DNA of 64,000 nt from SXZD01 sp034680345 (GCA_034680345.1 JAXISZ010000008.1:1-64000); one strand, 5' to 3'. Shown: positions 21,307-32,057, numbered from the stretch's first letter. Numbers and translations are program-made. The notes: generated by a model from the letters alone, not told the origin.

Positions 21307-22713
21307 ATGGACATGATTGGCATGTATCCCAGCTTTTATATTCCAAGTATTGGCACTGCTTGGGTGATGGGAATTATTGGTGTTGTTCATGTTGTGGCTT
21401 CGCACACATCAGTGGGTGCTTCTTTTTTGTTTGCATTATTGGAGACCAAATCTTACCGAGAAAATCAACCAGAATTAATGCAGTTTATTCAAAAGTACGG
21501 TATGTTTTTATTGATATTTTCATACATCATTGGGTCAATTACAGGCCCAGGTATTTGGTATGCCATTACCGTTGCGAGTCCACGTGGTGTGGGTGGTTTG
21601 ATTCACAATTTTGTATGGGTCTGGGCGACTGAATGGGTTTATTTTACGGTTGAGGTTATTGGGGTTTACGCCTTGGTGTACTTGATAGGAAAAATCGATG
21701 CTAAAACCCATTTGAAATTGACTTGGTCTTTTGCTTTGGCCTCTTGGGCTACGATGTTACTGATTGTTGGTATTTTGTCTTTCATGATGTGGCCAGGCAG
21801 TGATAATTGGTATCAAACAGGTTCAACCAATGACGCTTTCTACAATCTTAACTTTTTTGCACACTTGGGAACACGAACAGGATTGATGTTTGTCATGGCT
21901 GTTGTGGTTGGTTTGGTGGTGGCCAGTCGAATTGGCGATATGAATTTACGCAAGCAAGTGGTTAGGTATTTAACACCTATTGGCTTAGTGGCTGGTTTAT
22001 TTGCGGTCATGATGTTTTTATACTATTTGCAGACTTTGCCAAGTAATGCAACGGTGATGTTAAATGTTCATCTTTTGCCAATGTATGCAAAAGCCATGGT
22101 AGCGGTTGTTTTGGTGACTGCATTGTGGTTGGTTTTTGCTTGGTGTAAGCCACAGTTTATTTATACTTCTTTGTCTGTGGCGATGTTGGTATTTATTGCT
22201 GTGGTTGGTGTTTGGCCAGAAGAGCGTATGCGCGAATCAATGCGTAAACCTTATATTGCAGGTCAATATATCTACGGCAATCAAGTGATTGCTCGCGATG
22301 TGCCTGGTAAAGGCATTGTTGCAGAGGTTGATTTAATTGCTGAAAAAGGTATCTTACAATTGCATCCGTTTATTCCTGAACGTTTGCGCGTTGTCAATGA
22401 TGAGAACCGCTTAGAAGTTGGGCAATTATTAACTAAAATCATGTGTGGAAATTGTCATGCTTTAGAGCCCAATGCACCTTTGAGAAATATCCCTGATAAA
22501 TTTCATGGTTCTACCGATGAGAATTTGATCGCTGCGTTTATTCGGGGCCCTTTAAAACATGGTGCCCAGCCTTATATGCCACGCATTGATTTACCTGAAA
22601 CGGAAATTCAAGCCATCGCACATTTTTTAGCAACAGTAAATACTGGTGTTGATATAAATAGCGCAATCGCTAATAAGCAAGAAAGTTTACGACGTATTTC
22701 AAGTGAGGAGTAA
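21307..22713 (+). CDS. Cytochrome bd-superfamily oxidase subunit I with C-terminal haem c domain
   Basis: 468-residue membrane protein. About seven to nine helices fill residues 15-305. Helix 1 has GVVHVVASHTSVGASF with a candidate haem-ligand His28; the stretch WATEWVYFTVEVIGVY holds two Glu (109, 116) spaced as in CydA. The long quinol-binding Q loop of CydA is absent. A soluble domain (about 320-468) carries one haem c site, CGNCH at 380-384, with a likely distal Met in PYMPRID. This fits the bd families thought to lack the quinol site and take electrons from other donors. A strong GGGGGG ribosome binding site is present. Terminal oxidation of cytochrome c is the inferred role. Confidence 0.75.
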   Translation: MDMIGMYPSFYIPSIGTAWVMGIIGVVHVVASHTSVGASFLFALLETKSYRENQPELMQFIQKYGMFLLIFSYIIGSITGPGIWYAITVASPRGVGGLIHNFVWVWATEWVYFTVEVIGVYALVYLIGKIDAKTHLKLTWSFALASWATMLLIVGILSFMMWPGSDNWYQTGSTNDAFYNLNFFAHLGTRTGLMFVMAVVVGLVVASRIGDMNLRKQVVRYLTPIGLVAGLFAVMMFLYYLQTLPSNATVMLNVHLLPMYAKAMVAVVLVTALWLVFAWCKPQFIYTSLSVAMLVFIAVVGVWPEERMRESMRKPYIAGQYIYGNQVIARDVPGKGIVAEVDLIAEKGILQLHPFIPERLRVVNDENRLEVGQLLTKIMCGNCHALEPNAPLRNIPDKFHGSTDENLIAAFIRGPLKHGAQPYMPRIDLPETEIQAIAHFLATVNTGVDINSAIANKQESLRRISSEE

Positions 22714-22718
22714 AATTC

Positions 22719-23939
22719 ATGGACATTGGCGTGCTAATGAATGTGATGCGTGACCCTGCTGGTTTGCCTGCGCATCCAATATTGTTTCAAGTTTTGATGG
22801 TGTTGTCTTGGGTATTTCATATTGCTTTTGTTAATTTAACGATTGGTGCTGCAGGTTTAGCGATATATGCTTTTTTTCAGCGAGACAAATGTGTAGATTG
22901 GCAACTTTTGTCGATGGCAATGACCAAAGTGGCGAAAGTTGGCGTTTCTTTGTTGATTGTTTTGGGTGTGGCGCCTTTGTTATTTATGCAGGTAATTTAC
23001 GATCCGCAATGGTATGTGTCCAATCTTTTATCTGGGGCATGGACCATTCTTTTTGTTTTTCTGTTGATTGTTGCATATTGTGCTTGGTTTGTTTTTTACT
23101 ATGCCAATCAACCGGCTGCTAAGCGGCGCATTGTGTGGTTTGCTTGTTTAGCACTTGTCTTGTTGTGTGTAGATGGTTTAATTATGCACGGTTTGTCTTA
23201 TCAGGCAATACTGCCTCATCAGTGGTTAGATTGGTACGCACCAAATGGTGTAGTGCATACCAGCGGTTTAAAACTGCATGCCATTGAATGGCCACGGTAT
23301 GTGTTTATCATGAGTTTGTGTATGCCTGCGGTGGGTTTGTTCTTAATTGCGTATGCGCATTATTTTGCCATTCGAGCAGACTTCGAGTTTTCTTATCTGA
23401 CCTTTGTTCACACGTTTGGAAAGCGTTTAGCTTATATGGGTTTTGCTTTTTCAAGTGTATTGTTTTTAGTGTGGCAGTTTGTGCAATCCAGCGACCTGGG
23501 TTTGCAAACCCATCCGCTGGGTTGGGTGTTGTGGTTGGGTTTGGTGGTGATGACGCTTTGGTTAAATCGCGCTGTGGGTTTGATTCATCCGTATGTACCT
23601 ATGCTGTGTGGTTTTTTTATTTTATTGCTGTTGGCCATTTGGCGAGAGGTGATACGTATGGCGCATTTACGGCCATTTGGTTATGACATTTCTACTTATC
23701 CGGTACACGTTGATTGGCCTTCAGCGGTGCTTTTTGTTTCAACCTTTTTGGGTGTTGGTGGTTTGGTGGGTGGGTTTTATTTAAGCCTGTTGTACCGCTG
23801 TGGTCGTGTGCAGGGTGTATATGTTGCCGACCGTTCTGTGTCTCGTATGGGCACTGCAGCAATTGTTATTTTAGTCATTTGGATTGCAGTGTTTTTTGTG
23901 TATGGCATTACGATTTGGCTGAACAATCGTTTTAATTAA
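22719..23939 (+). CDS. Cytochrome bd-superfamily oxidase, second membrane subunit
   Basis: 406-residue protein with about ten hydrophobic helices. The first helix, FQVLMVLSWVFHIAFVNLTI, resembles the first CydA helix with a candidate haem His, so the two subunits may be paralogues rather than a CydA/CydB pair. No CxxCH is present. It starts 6 bp after subunit I and 15 bp before the cytochrome c gene, so it is in one operon. Assignment rests on context and helix resemblance; a structure prediction would settle whether it binds haem. Confidence 0.65.
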   Translation: MDIGVLMNVMRDPAGLPAHPILFQVLMVLSWVFHIAFVNLTIGAAGLAIYAFFQRDKCVDWQLLSMAMTKVAKVGVSLLIVLGVAPLLFMQVIYDPQWYVSNLLSGAWTILFVFLLIVAYCAWFVFYYANQPAAKRRIVWFACLALVLLCVDGLIMHGLSYQAILPHQWLDWYAPNGVVHTSGLKLHAIEWPRYVFIMSLCMPAVGLFLIAYAHYFAIRADFEFSYLTFVHTFGKRLAYMGFAFSSVLFLVWQFVQSSDLGLQTHPLGWVLWLGLVVMTLWLNRAVGLIHPYVPMLCGFFILLLLAIWREVIRMAHLRPFGYDISTYPVHVDWPSAVLFVSTFLGVGGLVGGFYLSLLYRCGRVQGVYVADRSVSRMGTAAIVILVIWIAVFFVYGITIWLNNRFN

Positions 23940-23953
23940 TATAAAGAGGTTGT

Positions 23954-24658
23954 ATGAAGTCGAACAATTTTATTTTTTTATATGCATCTTTGTGTGTAAG
24001 CTTATTTGCTTGTTCTTTTGCTTGGGGGCAAGTGGCCCCTACAACCATGCCAGATGTCGGTGCTGGTAAGAAAAAGGCAAGCGCTTGTTTTAGTTGCCAT
24101 GGTGTGGAGGGTATTTCAAAAATGCCCGGCACTCCGCATTTGGCAGGCCAAGACTCCAGTTATTTAGAAAACGCTTTACAAGCGTATCGCGATGGTACAA
24201 CACGGAAAAACGCAACGATGAATGCAATGGCAAGGGCGTTGACAAACACGGATATTGAAAATATTTCTGCGTACTATAGTTTAAAAACCCGCATGAACAA
24301 TGGCCAATCGGCGGCACAAACTTTGGAAACTTTACAGCGAATTCGGCCTGTTGCTCGGGTTCATTTACAATCTGTCAATGAGGATGCTAATAATTCAGTT
24401 ACGCTTGTAGACTCTCCTCGTTCAGGTGATTTGATTTATCAGTCTGCTTGTTCTTCTTGTCATGATGCTGGTTTGGTTGGAGCGCCTAAATTGGGCGATA
24501 AAGTTGCTTGGGAACAACGTTTAAACCAAGGAAAAACCATTGTGATTAAGCATGCTATTGAGGGGTATAAGAGCATGCCTGCCAAAGGTGCTTGTGGCAA
24601 TTGTTCTGATCAGGAAGTGAAAGCGGCGGTGGATTACATGTTGACTTATTTAAAGTGA
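23954..24658 (+). CDS. Periplasmic dihaem cytochrome c (c4/c5-like)
   Basis: 234 residues with a signal peptide (about 1-25, ending SFAWG). The first haem domain has CFSCHG near 47 and the pattern MNAMARALTNTDIENISAYY, typical of cytochrome c4/c553. The second has CSSCHD near 160 and ends with MPAKGACGNCSDQEVKAAVDYML, which is the cytochrome c5 pattern with its extra CxxC disulphide. It is the last gene of the oxidase operon and the most obvious electron donor for the haem c domain of subunit I. Confidence 0.85.
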   Translation: MKSNNFIFLYASLCVSLFACSFAWGQVAPTTMPDVGAGKKKASACFSCHGVEGISKMPGTPHLAGQDSSYLENALQAYRDGTTRKNATMNAMARALTNTDIENISAYYSLKTRMNNGQSAAQTLETLQRIRPVARVHLQSVNEDANNSVTLVDSPRSGDLIYQSACSSCHDAGLVGAPKLGDKVAWEQRLNQGKTIVIKHAIEGYKSMPAKGACGNCSDQEVKAAVDYMLTYLK

Positions 24659-24730
24659 ATTATTTGAGCCAGTGCCAGTTTTTTAAGTAGATCGGGGTTG
24701 ATTTGGTTTTTCTGCACACATTCAGTGGCT

Positions 24731-25642
24731 TTATTGAATAGACCCAATTGTTTGCCTGACTGAGGCCCATGCACCACCCATGACTAAGGTTATCCAAGCA
24801 ATTAAGCCAACCAGTGTCCAATGTTGTGGGGGAGGGCTGAATTGAAATTGGCTGTCAAACTCTCGGATATAACTACCAACGTTTTGGTCTGCGCTGTTCA
24901 TGGCAAATATCACACCAAGATAAGCCAATAAATAAGCAAAGACAGCCAAAGAAAAAGACCACCACAGTGTTGGTCTGCTTACTTCAGCGTTTGTAGCTCC
25001 CAGAGATTTGAGTACTTTAATGTCCTGCTTTTGTCCCACTAGTTGCAAGCGTACGGTGTTGAAGGTAACAATAACAACAAGCACACTAACCAATGCACCA
25101 ATTCCGATTGCAAGCAGCTGTAAACCATTCAGCAAGGTGCGTAAGCGGCCAATCCAGGCGCTGTCGAATTGAACATGTTCTACACCGTCAAGTTTCTTCC
25201 AAGACTGAATCCATTGATTGGTTTGGGTGTCGTCATTTTGTAGCGATAAACGAAAGCGAACAACCAAAGTGTAGGGTAACGGGTTTTCTGGAAGGGCGTC
25301 GGCAAGGTCTGGGGAACGGCTTTGGGCCTTTAAGATAACAAGCGCAGTATTAGGTTCGATGACTTCAACGCCACTGATTCCTTTTATTTCAGAGATGTGT
25401 TGTTTTGCTCTTTCTACGGTAGATAAGCTGGCGCGTGGTTTGAAGAATACGCTGATTTCGGGGTCGCCCATTGCGCGGTCCATGGTGGGAAACATATTTG
25501 ATAATCCTTGAATTAAACACCAAGGCAATAGCAAGGCAATACTTAATACCAATGCACTAAATAGATGTCCCATGGGTTCATGCACCCACGCCTTTAGGCC
25601 AGTTTGCATAGCAAACCATTGAATACGTAGCCATTTTCTCAT
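24731..25642 (-). CDS. ftsX: Cell division protein FtsX
   Basis: Permease-like partner of FtsE, 303 residues with four membrane helices (about 24-46, 175-200, 228-250, 273-295). A periplasmic loop (about 60-165) in other species activates peptidoglycan hydrolases at the septum. Sequence PEISVFFKPRAS and TVRLQLVGQKQDIKVLKSLGA are family-typical. The start overlaps the ftsE stop by 4 bp. The order ftsY-ftsE-ftsX on the minus strand is conserved. Confidence 0.92.
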   Translation of the reverse strand: MRKWLRIQWFAMQTGLKAWVHEPMGHLFSALVLSIALLLPWCLIQGLSNMFPTMDRAMGDPEISVFFKPRASLSTVERAKQHISEIKGISGVEVIEPNTALVILKAQSRSPDLADALPENPLPYTLVVRFRLSLQNDDTQTNQWIQSWKKLDGVEHVQFDSAWIGRLRTLLNGLQLLAIGIGALVSVLVVIVTFNTVRLQLVGQKQDIKVLKSLGATNAEVSRPTLWWSFSLAVFAYLLAYLGVIFAMNSADQNVGSYIREFDSQFQFSPPPQHWTLVGLIAWITLVMGGAWASVRQTIGSIQ

Positions 25643-26310
25643 AGATGTGCTCCCTTATTCGAGGTTTGTTCTAAGCAACCATGACGCATTTGAATGCGTT
25701 GATGATGGCCTAGAAAGCGTTCGGGGTCGTGCGTGGCGACAACAATCGTTACTTTGGCCTGGTTAAATTCCTTGAATAACTGAGCGATGGTTTCAGCAGC
25801 ATGTAGGTCCAGTTGTGCGGTGGGTTCGTCAGCAATCAGTAATGCTGGACGATGAGCAATCGCTCTGGCAATGGCAACGCGTTGTTGTTCGCCTCCTGAT
25901 AATACATTTGGCAGAAGGTTTGCAACTTTGGGCAGTCCTACGCGATGCAGTGCAGCTTGTACTCGACTTTGAATGTCTTGAGCTGGATGTCCAGCAATTT
26001 GTAATGGGAGCGCTACATTTTCAGAGCACGTGCGGTTGGGCAGTAAAATAACATCATCGCCAATATAACCAATTGAGCGCCGGTAATGCGCTTTTGCTCG
26101 CTGAGATAGTTTGGTGATTGATTGTCCGTTGACCAAAATTTTACCCTCGCTGGGTTTTTCAAATGAGGCCAGTAGCCGCAGTAATGACGACTTACCTGCG
26201 CCTGAGGGGCCTCCTACAACCACATAAGCGTGTTCTGGAATTTGGCAATTAATGTGCTGTAATGCCAATGATTTCCCATAGCGTAAACCGATGTTGTGAA
26301 ATTCAATCAT
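25639..26310 (-). CDS. ftsE: Cell division ATP-binding protein FtsE
   Basis: ABC-type ATPase of 223 residues that drives FtsX and so septal peptidoglycan hydrolysis. Walker A is GGPSGAGKSS (near 33), the signature LSGGEQQRVAIARAI (near 138), Walker B LLIADEPT (near 158) and the switch His is in VVATHD (near 192). It begins with MIEFHNIGLRYG, the family start. It overlaps both neighbours by 4 bp (ATGA), indicating a tightly coupled operon with ftsY. Confidence 0.94.
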   Translation of the reverse strand: MIEFHNIGLRYGKSLALQHINCQIPEHAYVVVGGPSGAGKSSLLRLLASFEKPSEGKILVNGQSITKLSQRAKAHYRRSIGYIGDDVILLPNRTCSENVALPLQIAGHPAQDIQSRVQAALHRVGLPKVANLLPNVLSGGEQQRVAIARAIAHRPALLIADEPTAQLDLHAAETIAQLFKEFNQAKVTIVVATHDPERFLGHHQRIQMRHGCLEQTSNKGAHL

Positions 26311-27302
26311 GAGCTTTCTTCCAAGCCAACCAAAGCATTGGCATAGTCGCGGGCATTGAAGGGACGTAAATCTTCTAGTTTTTCACCAACGCCGATGAAG
26401 GCCACCGGAACGCGGTAGGTCATTGCCATGGCGGCTAAAATGCCTCCTTTGGCTGTACCGTCTAATTTGGTGACAACCAAGGCGGTGATGCCTAAAGCCT
26501 CGTGAAATGCTTTCAGTTGCATCAGTGCGTTTTGTCCGTTGGTGGCGTCTAAAACCAAAATAATTTCATGCGGTGCATCGGTTTGCGCTTTGTTAATAAC
26601 GCGTTTAATTTTTTTCAGCTCTTCCATCAAGTGCAGTTGGGTGGGTAAGCGACCGGCAGTGTCTGCAATTAAAATGTGAGCATTTCTGGCTTTGGCAGCA
26701 CAAACAGCGTCATAAGCGACAGCGGCTGCGTCATTGCCTTCTTGGGAAATCACAGAAATATTATTGCGTTCGCCCCAAATGGTGAGTTGTTCTCGGGCTG
26801 CAGCGCGAAAGGTGTCGCCTGCGGCCAAAATAACTTCATAGCCGATGTCACCGTACCAGTGCGCCAGTTTACCGATGCTGGTGGTTTTTCCAGTGCCGTT
26901 GACCCCAACCACCATCATCACCAGAGGGCGAGCACGGTCGATGCCAATAGACTGTTCTAAGGGCCGCAGTAACTCAAAAATTGCATCGCCTACGGCCTGT
27001 TGAACCTCCTCAGACGTTTTCATTCCTTTAATTGCAACTTCGTCGCGAATTTTTTTCATAATTGCTTCAGTTGCTGGTAGGCCACAATCGGCCAGCAGTA
27101 GGCGATCTTCCAGCTCTTCAAAAAAAGCATCGTCAATATGTTGACCTGAAAAAAGTTGGCTAAAGGCAGAACGGGTTTTGCTTAAACCCACCTTCAGTCG
27201 ACCAAGCCAGCTGCTTTTGGGTGTGTTGGATATTGTTGGCGTGACCACTGCTTCAGAGGTTTGAGCCGGATTTGGGGTTTTATTTTTTAAGAAACCAAAC
27301 AT
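26307..27302 (-). CDS. ftsY: Signal recognition particle receptor FtsY
   Basis: SRP receptor GTPase that docks ribosome-nascent chain complexes to the Sec translocon. It has 331 residues from ATG 27302. The N-terminal linker is short, without the long acidic A domain of E. coli. The N domain lies at about 35-120 and the G domain at 125-330, with GVNGTGKTTSIGKLA (near 133), DTAGR (near 215) and TKLDGTAKGG (near 278). An upstream TTG would add eight residues and is less likely. It heads the ftsYEX operon, divergent from the M16 genes. Confidence 0.95.
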   Translation of the reverse strand: MFGFLKNKTPNPAQTSEAVVTPTISNTPKSSWLGRLKVGLSKTRSAFSQLFSGQHIDDAFFEELEDRLLLADCGLPATEAIMKKIRDEVAIKGMKTSEEVQQAVGDAIFELLRPLEQSIGIDRARPLVMMVVGVNGTGKTTSIGKLAHWYGDIGYEVILAAGDTFRAAAREQLTIWGERNNISVISQEGNDAAAVAYDAVCAAKARNAHILIADTAGRLPTQLHLMEELKKIKRVINKAQTDAPHEIILVLDATNGQNALMQLKAFHEALGITALVVTKLDGTAKGGILAAMAMTYRVPVAFIGVGEKLEDLRPFNARDYANALVGLEESS

Positions 27303-27568
27303 GGTTTTATGATTGAAGTTAAGCAAAAATAGTCAAAAAAGCGCTTGTTCGTTGTTGGTTGGACGTATGGTCAAAAAACCACCTCAAAACAGCTCCACAG
27401 CTACAGTTTAACACTGACTGGGTTTGGTTTTAAGGATTTTAAGGTTTCTTTGGGAAAGATGGCACATCAGATCGACTCAATTGATTAAATTGGCATGGTA
27501 AAAAAACACCGCATCGTTTAAATTACTCAGTTCTAATTGTTCAACACGTTAGGGGTTGGGTCTTGAGT

Positions 27569-29017
27569 ATGAAAAATTTGACAATTTATACAGGTCGATT
27601 TCGGCAAATGGTCAGCTGTTTCGGATTGTTTTCAAAAAAAACGAGAATTGGGTTAGTTTTGGGGTTGTTTATGCAACCGTTGTTTGCGCAATCATTGGCT
27701 ATGAAGCCGTTGGCTGAGGGTGTTGTGGAGATGCAATTGACCAATGGCATGCGTATTATTGTAAAAGAGGATCACCGCGCCCCCACAGTGGCGCATATGG
27801 TTTGGTATAAGGCTGGTTCTATTGATGAAATCAGTGGCACAACTGGTGTAGCCCACGTTTTAGAACACATGATGTTTAAAGGTACACGCACACTCAAGCC
27901 TGGAGAGTTCTCCAAAAAAGTCGCTGCCCTAGGGGGGCGTGAAAATGCCTTTACCAGTCGCGATTATACGGCTTATTTTCAGCAGGTTCAGGCCAAAGAT
28001 TTGCCTAAAGTAATGGCTTTAGAGGCAGACCGCATGGCCAATTTACAAATTTCTAAAGACGAATTTGACAAAGAAATTCGAGTGGTTATTGAAGAGCGCC
28101 GTTTACGTACTGAAGATCAGGCGCGTGGCTTGATGTATGAGCATTTAATGAGTAATACTTTTCAAAGTTCTCCATACCGAACACCTGTGATTGGCTGGAT
28201 GTCTGATTTACAAACCTTAACCCATTTAGATGCCAAACGTTGGTATGACACATGGTACAGTCCGTCCAATGCTTTGTTGATTGTTGCGGGTGATGTGCAG
28301 CCTGCTCAGGTGTATCAATGGGCACAACAAACCTATGGCCGCCATAAAGCCAGACAATTGCCGCCTCGAAAATTGCAGGCCGAGCCATTGGCTCGTGGGG
28401 TGAAGCGTTTTGTTTTAAAGGCCCCGGCAGAAAATCCTTATCTAATTATTGCATTTCATGCACCGAAATTAGAAAATTTGCAGGCTGATGTTGATCCTTA
28501 TGCGCTTGAGGTGTTGAGCGCTGTTTTAGCGGGTTACGATGGTGCTCGGTTTACACGTTTTTTGGTCAATCAACGCCGTGTGGCTGACCAAGCCAGTGCC
28601 GGTTACGAGTTAATGGGGCGGGGGCCGTCGTTGTTTTTGTTGGATGCAACCCCTGCTCAGGGGCAAACTGTGGAGTCTTTGGAACATGCTTTACTGGAGG
28701 AGATTCGTCAGATTGCCGAACATGGTGTTAAAGACGCAGAATTGGACCGCGTTAAGACTAATTTGTTGGCTAGCCAAGTGTATAAATTAGATTCCGTTTT
28801 TGGTCAGGCCATGGAAATCGCGGCTTATGAAATGTCTGGTTTTTCTTATGCACAAGCCGCAGAAGTTCAATCGCGTTTGAAGGCGGTGAGTTCTGATCAA
28901 ATTAAAGCGGTTGCGGCCAAGTATTTTGCTGAGGATAACATGACTGTTGGTCGTTTAATGCCTTTACCAGTGCAAAAAAAATTGAATCATTCTCATGTAA
29001 ACGCTGGGCGCCATTAA
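27569..29017 (+). CDS. M16 family zinc metallopeptidase, catalytic subunit
   Basis: 482 residues with a signal peptide (about 25-42, LVLGLFMQPLFAQS), so exported. The inverted zinc motif HVLEH (HxxEH) is near residue 97, with the third ligand Glu in the EIRVVIEERR region near 175. This is the proteolytically active partner of the following gene. Periplasmic M16 pairs degrade small peptides; the true substrate is unknown. I use ATG 27569 in place of a TTG two codons upstream. In related genomes this pair lies opposite ftsY, as here. Confidence 0.9.
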   Translation: MKNLTIYTGRFRQMVSCFGLFSKKTRIGLVLGLFMQPLFAQSLAMKPLAEGVVEMQLTNGMRIIVKEDHRAPTVAHMVWYKAGSIDEISGTTGVAHVLEHMMFKGTRTLKPGEFSKKVAALGGRENAFTSRDYTAYFQQVQAKDLPKVMALEADRMANLQISKDEFDKEIRVVIEERRLRTEDQARGLMYEHLMSNTFQSSPYRTPVIGWMSDLQTLTHLDAKRWYDTWYSPSNALLIVAGDVQPAQVYQWAQQTYGRHKARQLPPRKLQAEPLARGVKRFVLKAPAENPYLIIAFHAPKLENLQADVDPYALEVLSAVLAGYDGARFTRFLVNQRRVADQASAGYELMGRGPSLFLLDATPAQGQTVESLEHALLEEIRQIAEHGVKDAELDRVKTNLLASQVYKLDSVFGQAMEIAAYEMSGFSYAQAAEVQSRLKAVSSDQIKAVAAKYFAEDNMTVGRLMPLPVQKKLNHSHVNAGRH

Positions 29018-29039
29018 TAGAAAGTTGAGGACATTTTTT

Positions 29040-30377
29040 ATGTATATTCAAAATTGCATCATTGTCCGTGTTTTGCGGTTTTTTTTATCAAATGCGTTGT
29101 GTTTTGTTGCGGTCTCAACGTTTCCAGGTTTGGCATGCGCTACCTTACCCATTGAAAGTTGGCGCACAGAAAATGGCGCACGTGTGATGTTTATGCATGC
29201 TACGGCCATACCTATGGTGGATGTTCAAATTGATTTTGATGCAGGTGCTAGACGCGACCCAGAAGCCTTGGCAGGGCTGGCAGGACTGACGCGCAGCATG
29301 ATGGAAAAAGGTGCCGCTGGTTTAAAAGAAAGCGAATTGGAAGACGCCTTGGCTGATGTTGGCGCCCAGCTGGGGGGTGGCGTTGGTTTGGATCGCGCCG
29401 GCTTTGCTTTGCGTAGTTTAAACAGTGCTAAAGAACTTGAACAGGCGGTGCAAACTTTGTTGAACATGTTGCAACGCCCAGATTTTCCTGCCGATGTGTT
29501 AGAACGAGAGCAGGCGCGCACAGTTTCTAGTTTATTGGAAGCCAATACCAAACCGGAGTTTATTGCTAAAAAAACCTTTATGGCTTTAATGTACGGTTCA
29601 CATCCTTATGGTTACACAGCCACTGCAGACTCGGTAATGCGTATTAAGCCAGATGACTTACAGCGTTTTTATCAAACGCATTACCGCGCTGATGGTGCAG
29701 TGGTTTCAATTGTTGGGGCGATTGATCGCCAACAGGCGCAGGTTTTGGCACAGCGTTTGACGCAGAATTTACCCAATACATTTAAGCCTGAGCAATTAAT
29801 GTCTGTTAAGTTGCCTGTTGCGGTTGAAAAACGTATTGCTCATCCGTCTAGCCAAAGTCATGTGTTGGTTGGTTTGCCTGCCATTAAACGCAATGATCCC
29901 GATTTTTTCCCTTTGGTTGTGGGCAACTATATTTTAGGTGGCGGTGGTTTTGTATCACGGATAATGACTGAGGTGCGTGAAAAGCGAGGTTTGGCTTATA
30001 GCGCTTACGCGTACTTTTCACCGATGATTGATGCTGGCCCTTTTGAGATGGGGCTGCAAACACAAAAGAGTCAAACCAATTTGGCCTTGCAGGTGTTGCG
30101 TGATACCTTGAATACTTTTTTACGAGATGGCCCAAGCACTCAAGAGCTAAAAGCAGCCAAAGACAACTTAGTGGGTGGATTTCCGCTGCGCTTGGACAGC
30201 AATAAAAAATTATTAGATCAAATATCCACCATTGCTTACTATAACTTGCCTGACAATTATTTAGAAACTTGGACCCGTCAGGTACAAGCCGTTAGTGCGG
30301 AGCAAATTCGCGATGCTTTTGCGCGGCGTATTTTGCCAGCGCACTTAACCACTGTGGTTGTTGGTGAGGGATTGTAG
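29040..30377 (+). CDS. M16 family peptidase-like protein, non-catalytic partner
   Basis: 445 residues with a signal-like hydrophobic start (about 8-32). It has the M16 fold (IDFDAGARRDPEALAGLAGLT) but lacks the HxxEH zinc site, having LTRSMMEKG at the equivalent place. It keeps the R/Y substrate-binding pair in REKRGLAYSAYAYF (near 310). This is the usual inactive half of an M16 heterodimer. ATG 29040 with GAGGAC upstream is chosen over TTG 29025. It begins 22 bp after the catalytic gene; its stop overlaps the rsmD start. Confidence 0.9.
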   Translation: MYIQNCIIVRVLRFFLSNALCFVAVSTFPGLACATLPIESWRTENGARVMFMHATAIPMVDVQIDFDAGARRDPEALAGLAGLTRSMMEKGAAGLKESELEDALADVGAQLGGGVGLDRAGFALRSLNSAKELEQAVQTLLNMLQRPDFPADVLEREQARTVSSLLEANTKPEFIAKKTFMALMYGSHPYGYTATADSVMRIKPDDLQRFYQTHYRADGAVVSIVGAIDRQQAQVLAQRLTQNLPNTFKPEQLMSVKLPVAVEKRIAHPSSQSHVLVGLPAIKRNDPDFFPLVVGNYILGGGGFVSRIMTEVREKRGLAYSAYAYFSPMIDAGPFEMGLQTQKSQTNLALQVLRDTLNTFLRDGPSTQELKAAKDNLVGGFPLRLDSNKKLLDQISTIAYYNLPDNYLETWTRQVQAVSAEQIRDAFARRILPAHLTTVVVGEGL

Positions 30378-30976
30378 TGGGTCAATTGCGCATTATTGGC
30401 GGTGAATTTCGGCGGGCTTTGTTACCTGTGGTTCCTGTGGTTGGCTTGCGTCCTACACCAGATCGAGTGCGGGAAACCTTGTTTAATTGGCTTGGACAAA
30501 CTCTACCGCCTATTGCTGTTTTAGATGCCTTTGCAGGCACGGGTGCGTTAGGTTTTGAGGCGGTTTCGCGTGGTGCTGCACATTTAGATTCTTATGAATT
30601 AGATCCTGTTTTATTCAAAAATTTACAGCGAAGTTGGCAGGTGTTGCAAACCCGCACAGAGCGTCAAATTACTGTGAATATTCGTGGGCACAATGTGTTT
30701 GATGCATTAATCACCATGCAACGAAAAGGCGTTTTTTATTATGATTTGATCTTGTTGGATCCTCCTTTTGCCACAGACCATTTATTGCGTATATTGCCAT
30801 TGACTGCTTCATTGTTAGCACCAGATGGTTTAATTTACATAGAATGGCATGTTTCATGCGAGCAAGCCCCCGCCGTGGTTAAATGTTTGGCATCTTTGAA
30901 CTTAGAGGTGGTTCGAGCGCAGCGGGCTGGGCAGGTTTACTATCATTTGGTGCGTTTTTCTAAGCTTTTGTCTTGA
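30377..30976 (+). CDS. rsmD: 16S rRNA (guanine966-N2)-methyltransferase
   Basis: SAM-dependent methyltransferase of 199 residues that modifies G966 of 16S rRNA. The start LRIIGGEFRRALLPV, the PTPDRVRETLFNWL stretch (near 27), the SAM-binding VLDAFAGTGALGFEA (near 49) and the catalytic motif LLDPPF (near 124) are all present. It begins at GTG overlapping the stop of the M16 gene. It is followed by coaD, a conserved pair. Confidence 0.95.
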   Translation: MGQLRIIGGEFRRALLPVVPVVGLRPTPDRVRETLFNWLGQTLPPIAVLDAFAGTGALGFEAVSRGAAHLDSYELDPVLFKNLQRSWQVLQTRTERQITVNIRGHNVFDALITMQRKGVFYYDLILLDPPFATDHLLRILPLTASLLAPDGLIYIEWHVSCEQAPAVVKCLASLNLEVVRAQRAGQVYYHLVRFSKLLS

Positions 30977-31006
30977 CGCCATAAGTTATTGCAGATTGTT
31001 GTATGA

Positions 31007-31840
<834 letters not shown>

Positions 31841-32057
31841 AAAAGTTTAATTCGATGGTTATAAAACGATTGGTTTTTGGTTGACGTTTTGACTTCTCTT
31901 GGATGCTATTTTAGGTTGGTTTAAGTTCGCAAAAACAGCTACGCTAAGCAAGTCTTATAAACCAATTGTAGTTAGGTTGGTAGTGCTTGTGTGCTTGATT
32001 AGGCCATCATTTTTATTTGTTTATGTTCCATATAAAAATCGCTTGATTATTTTTATT

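Noticed and set aside
24659..24730. Short minus-strand frame after ftsX encoding KATECVQKNQINPDLLKKLA
   Set aside because: It looks protein-like but is under 40 codons, overlaps the ftsX end in another frame and has no start; it may be a gene remnant, but I cannot support it.
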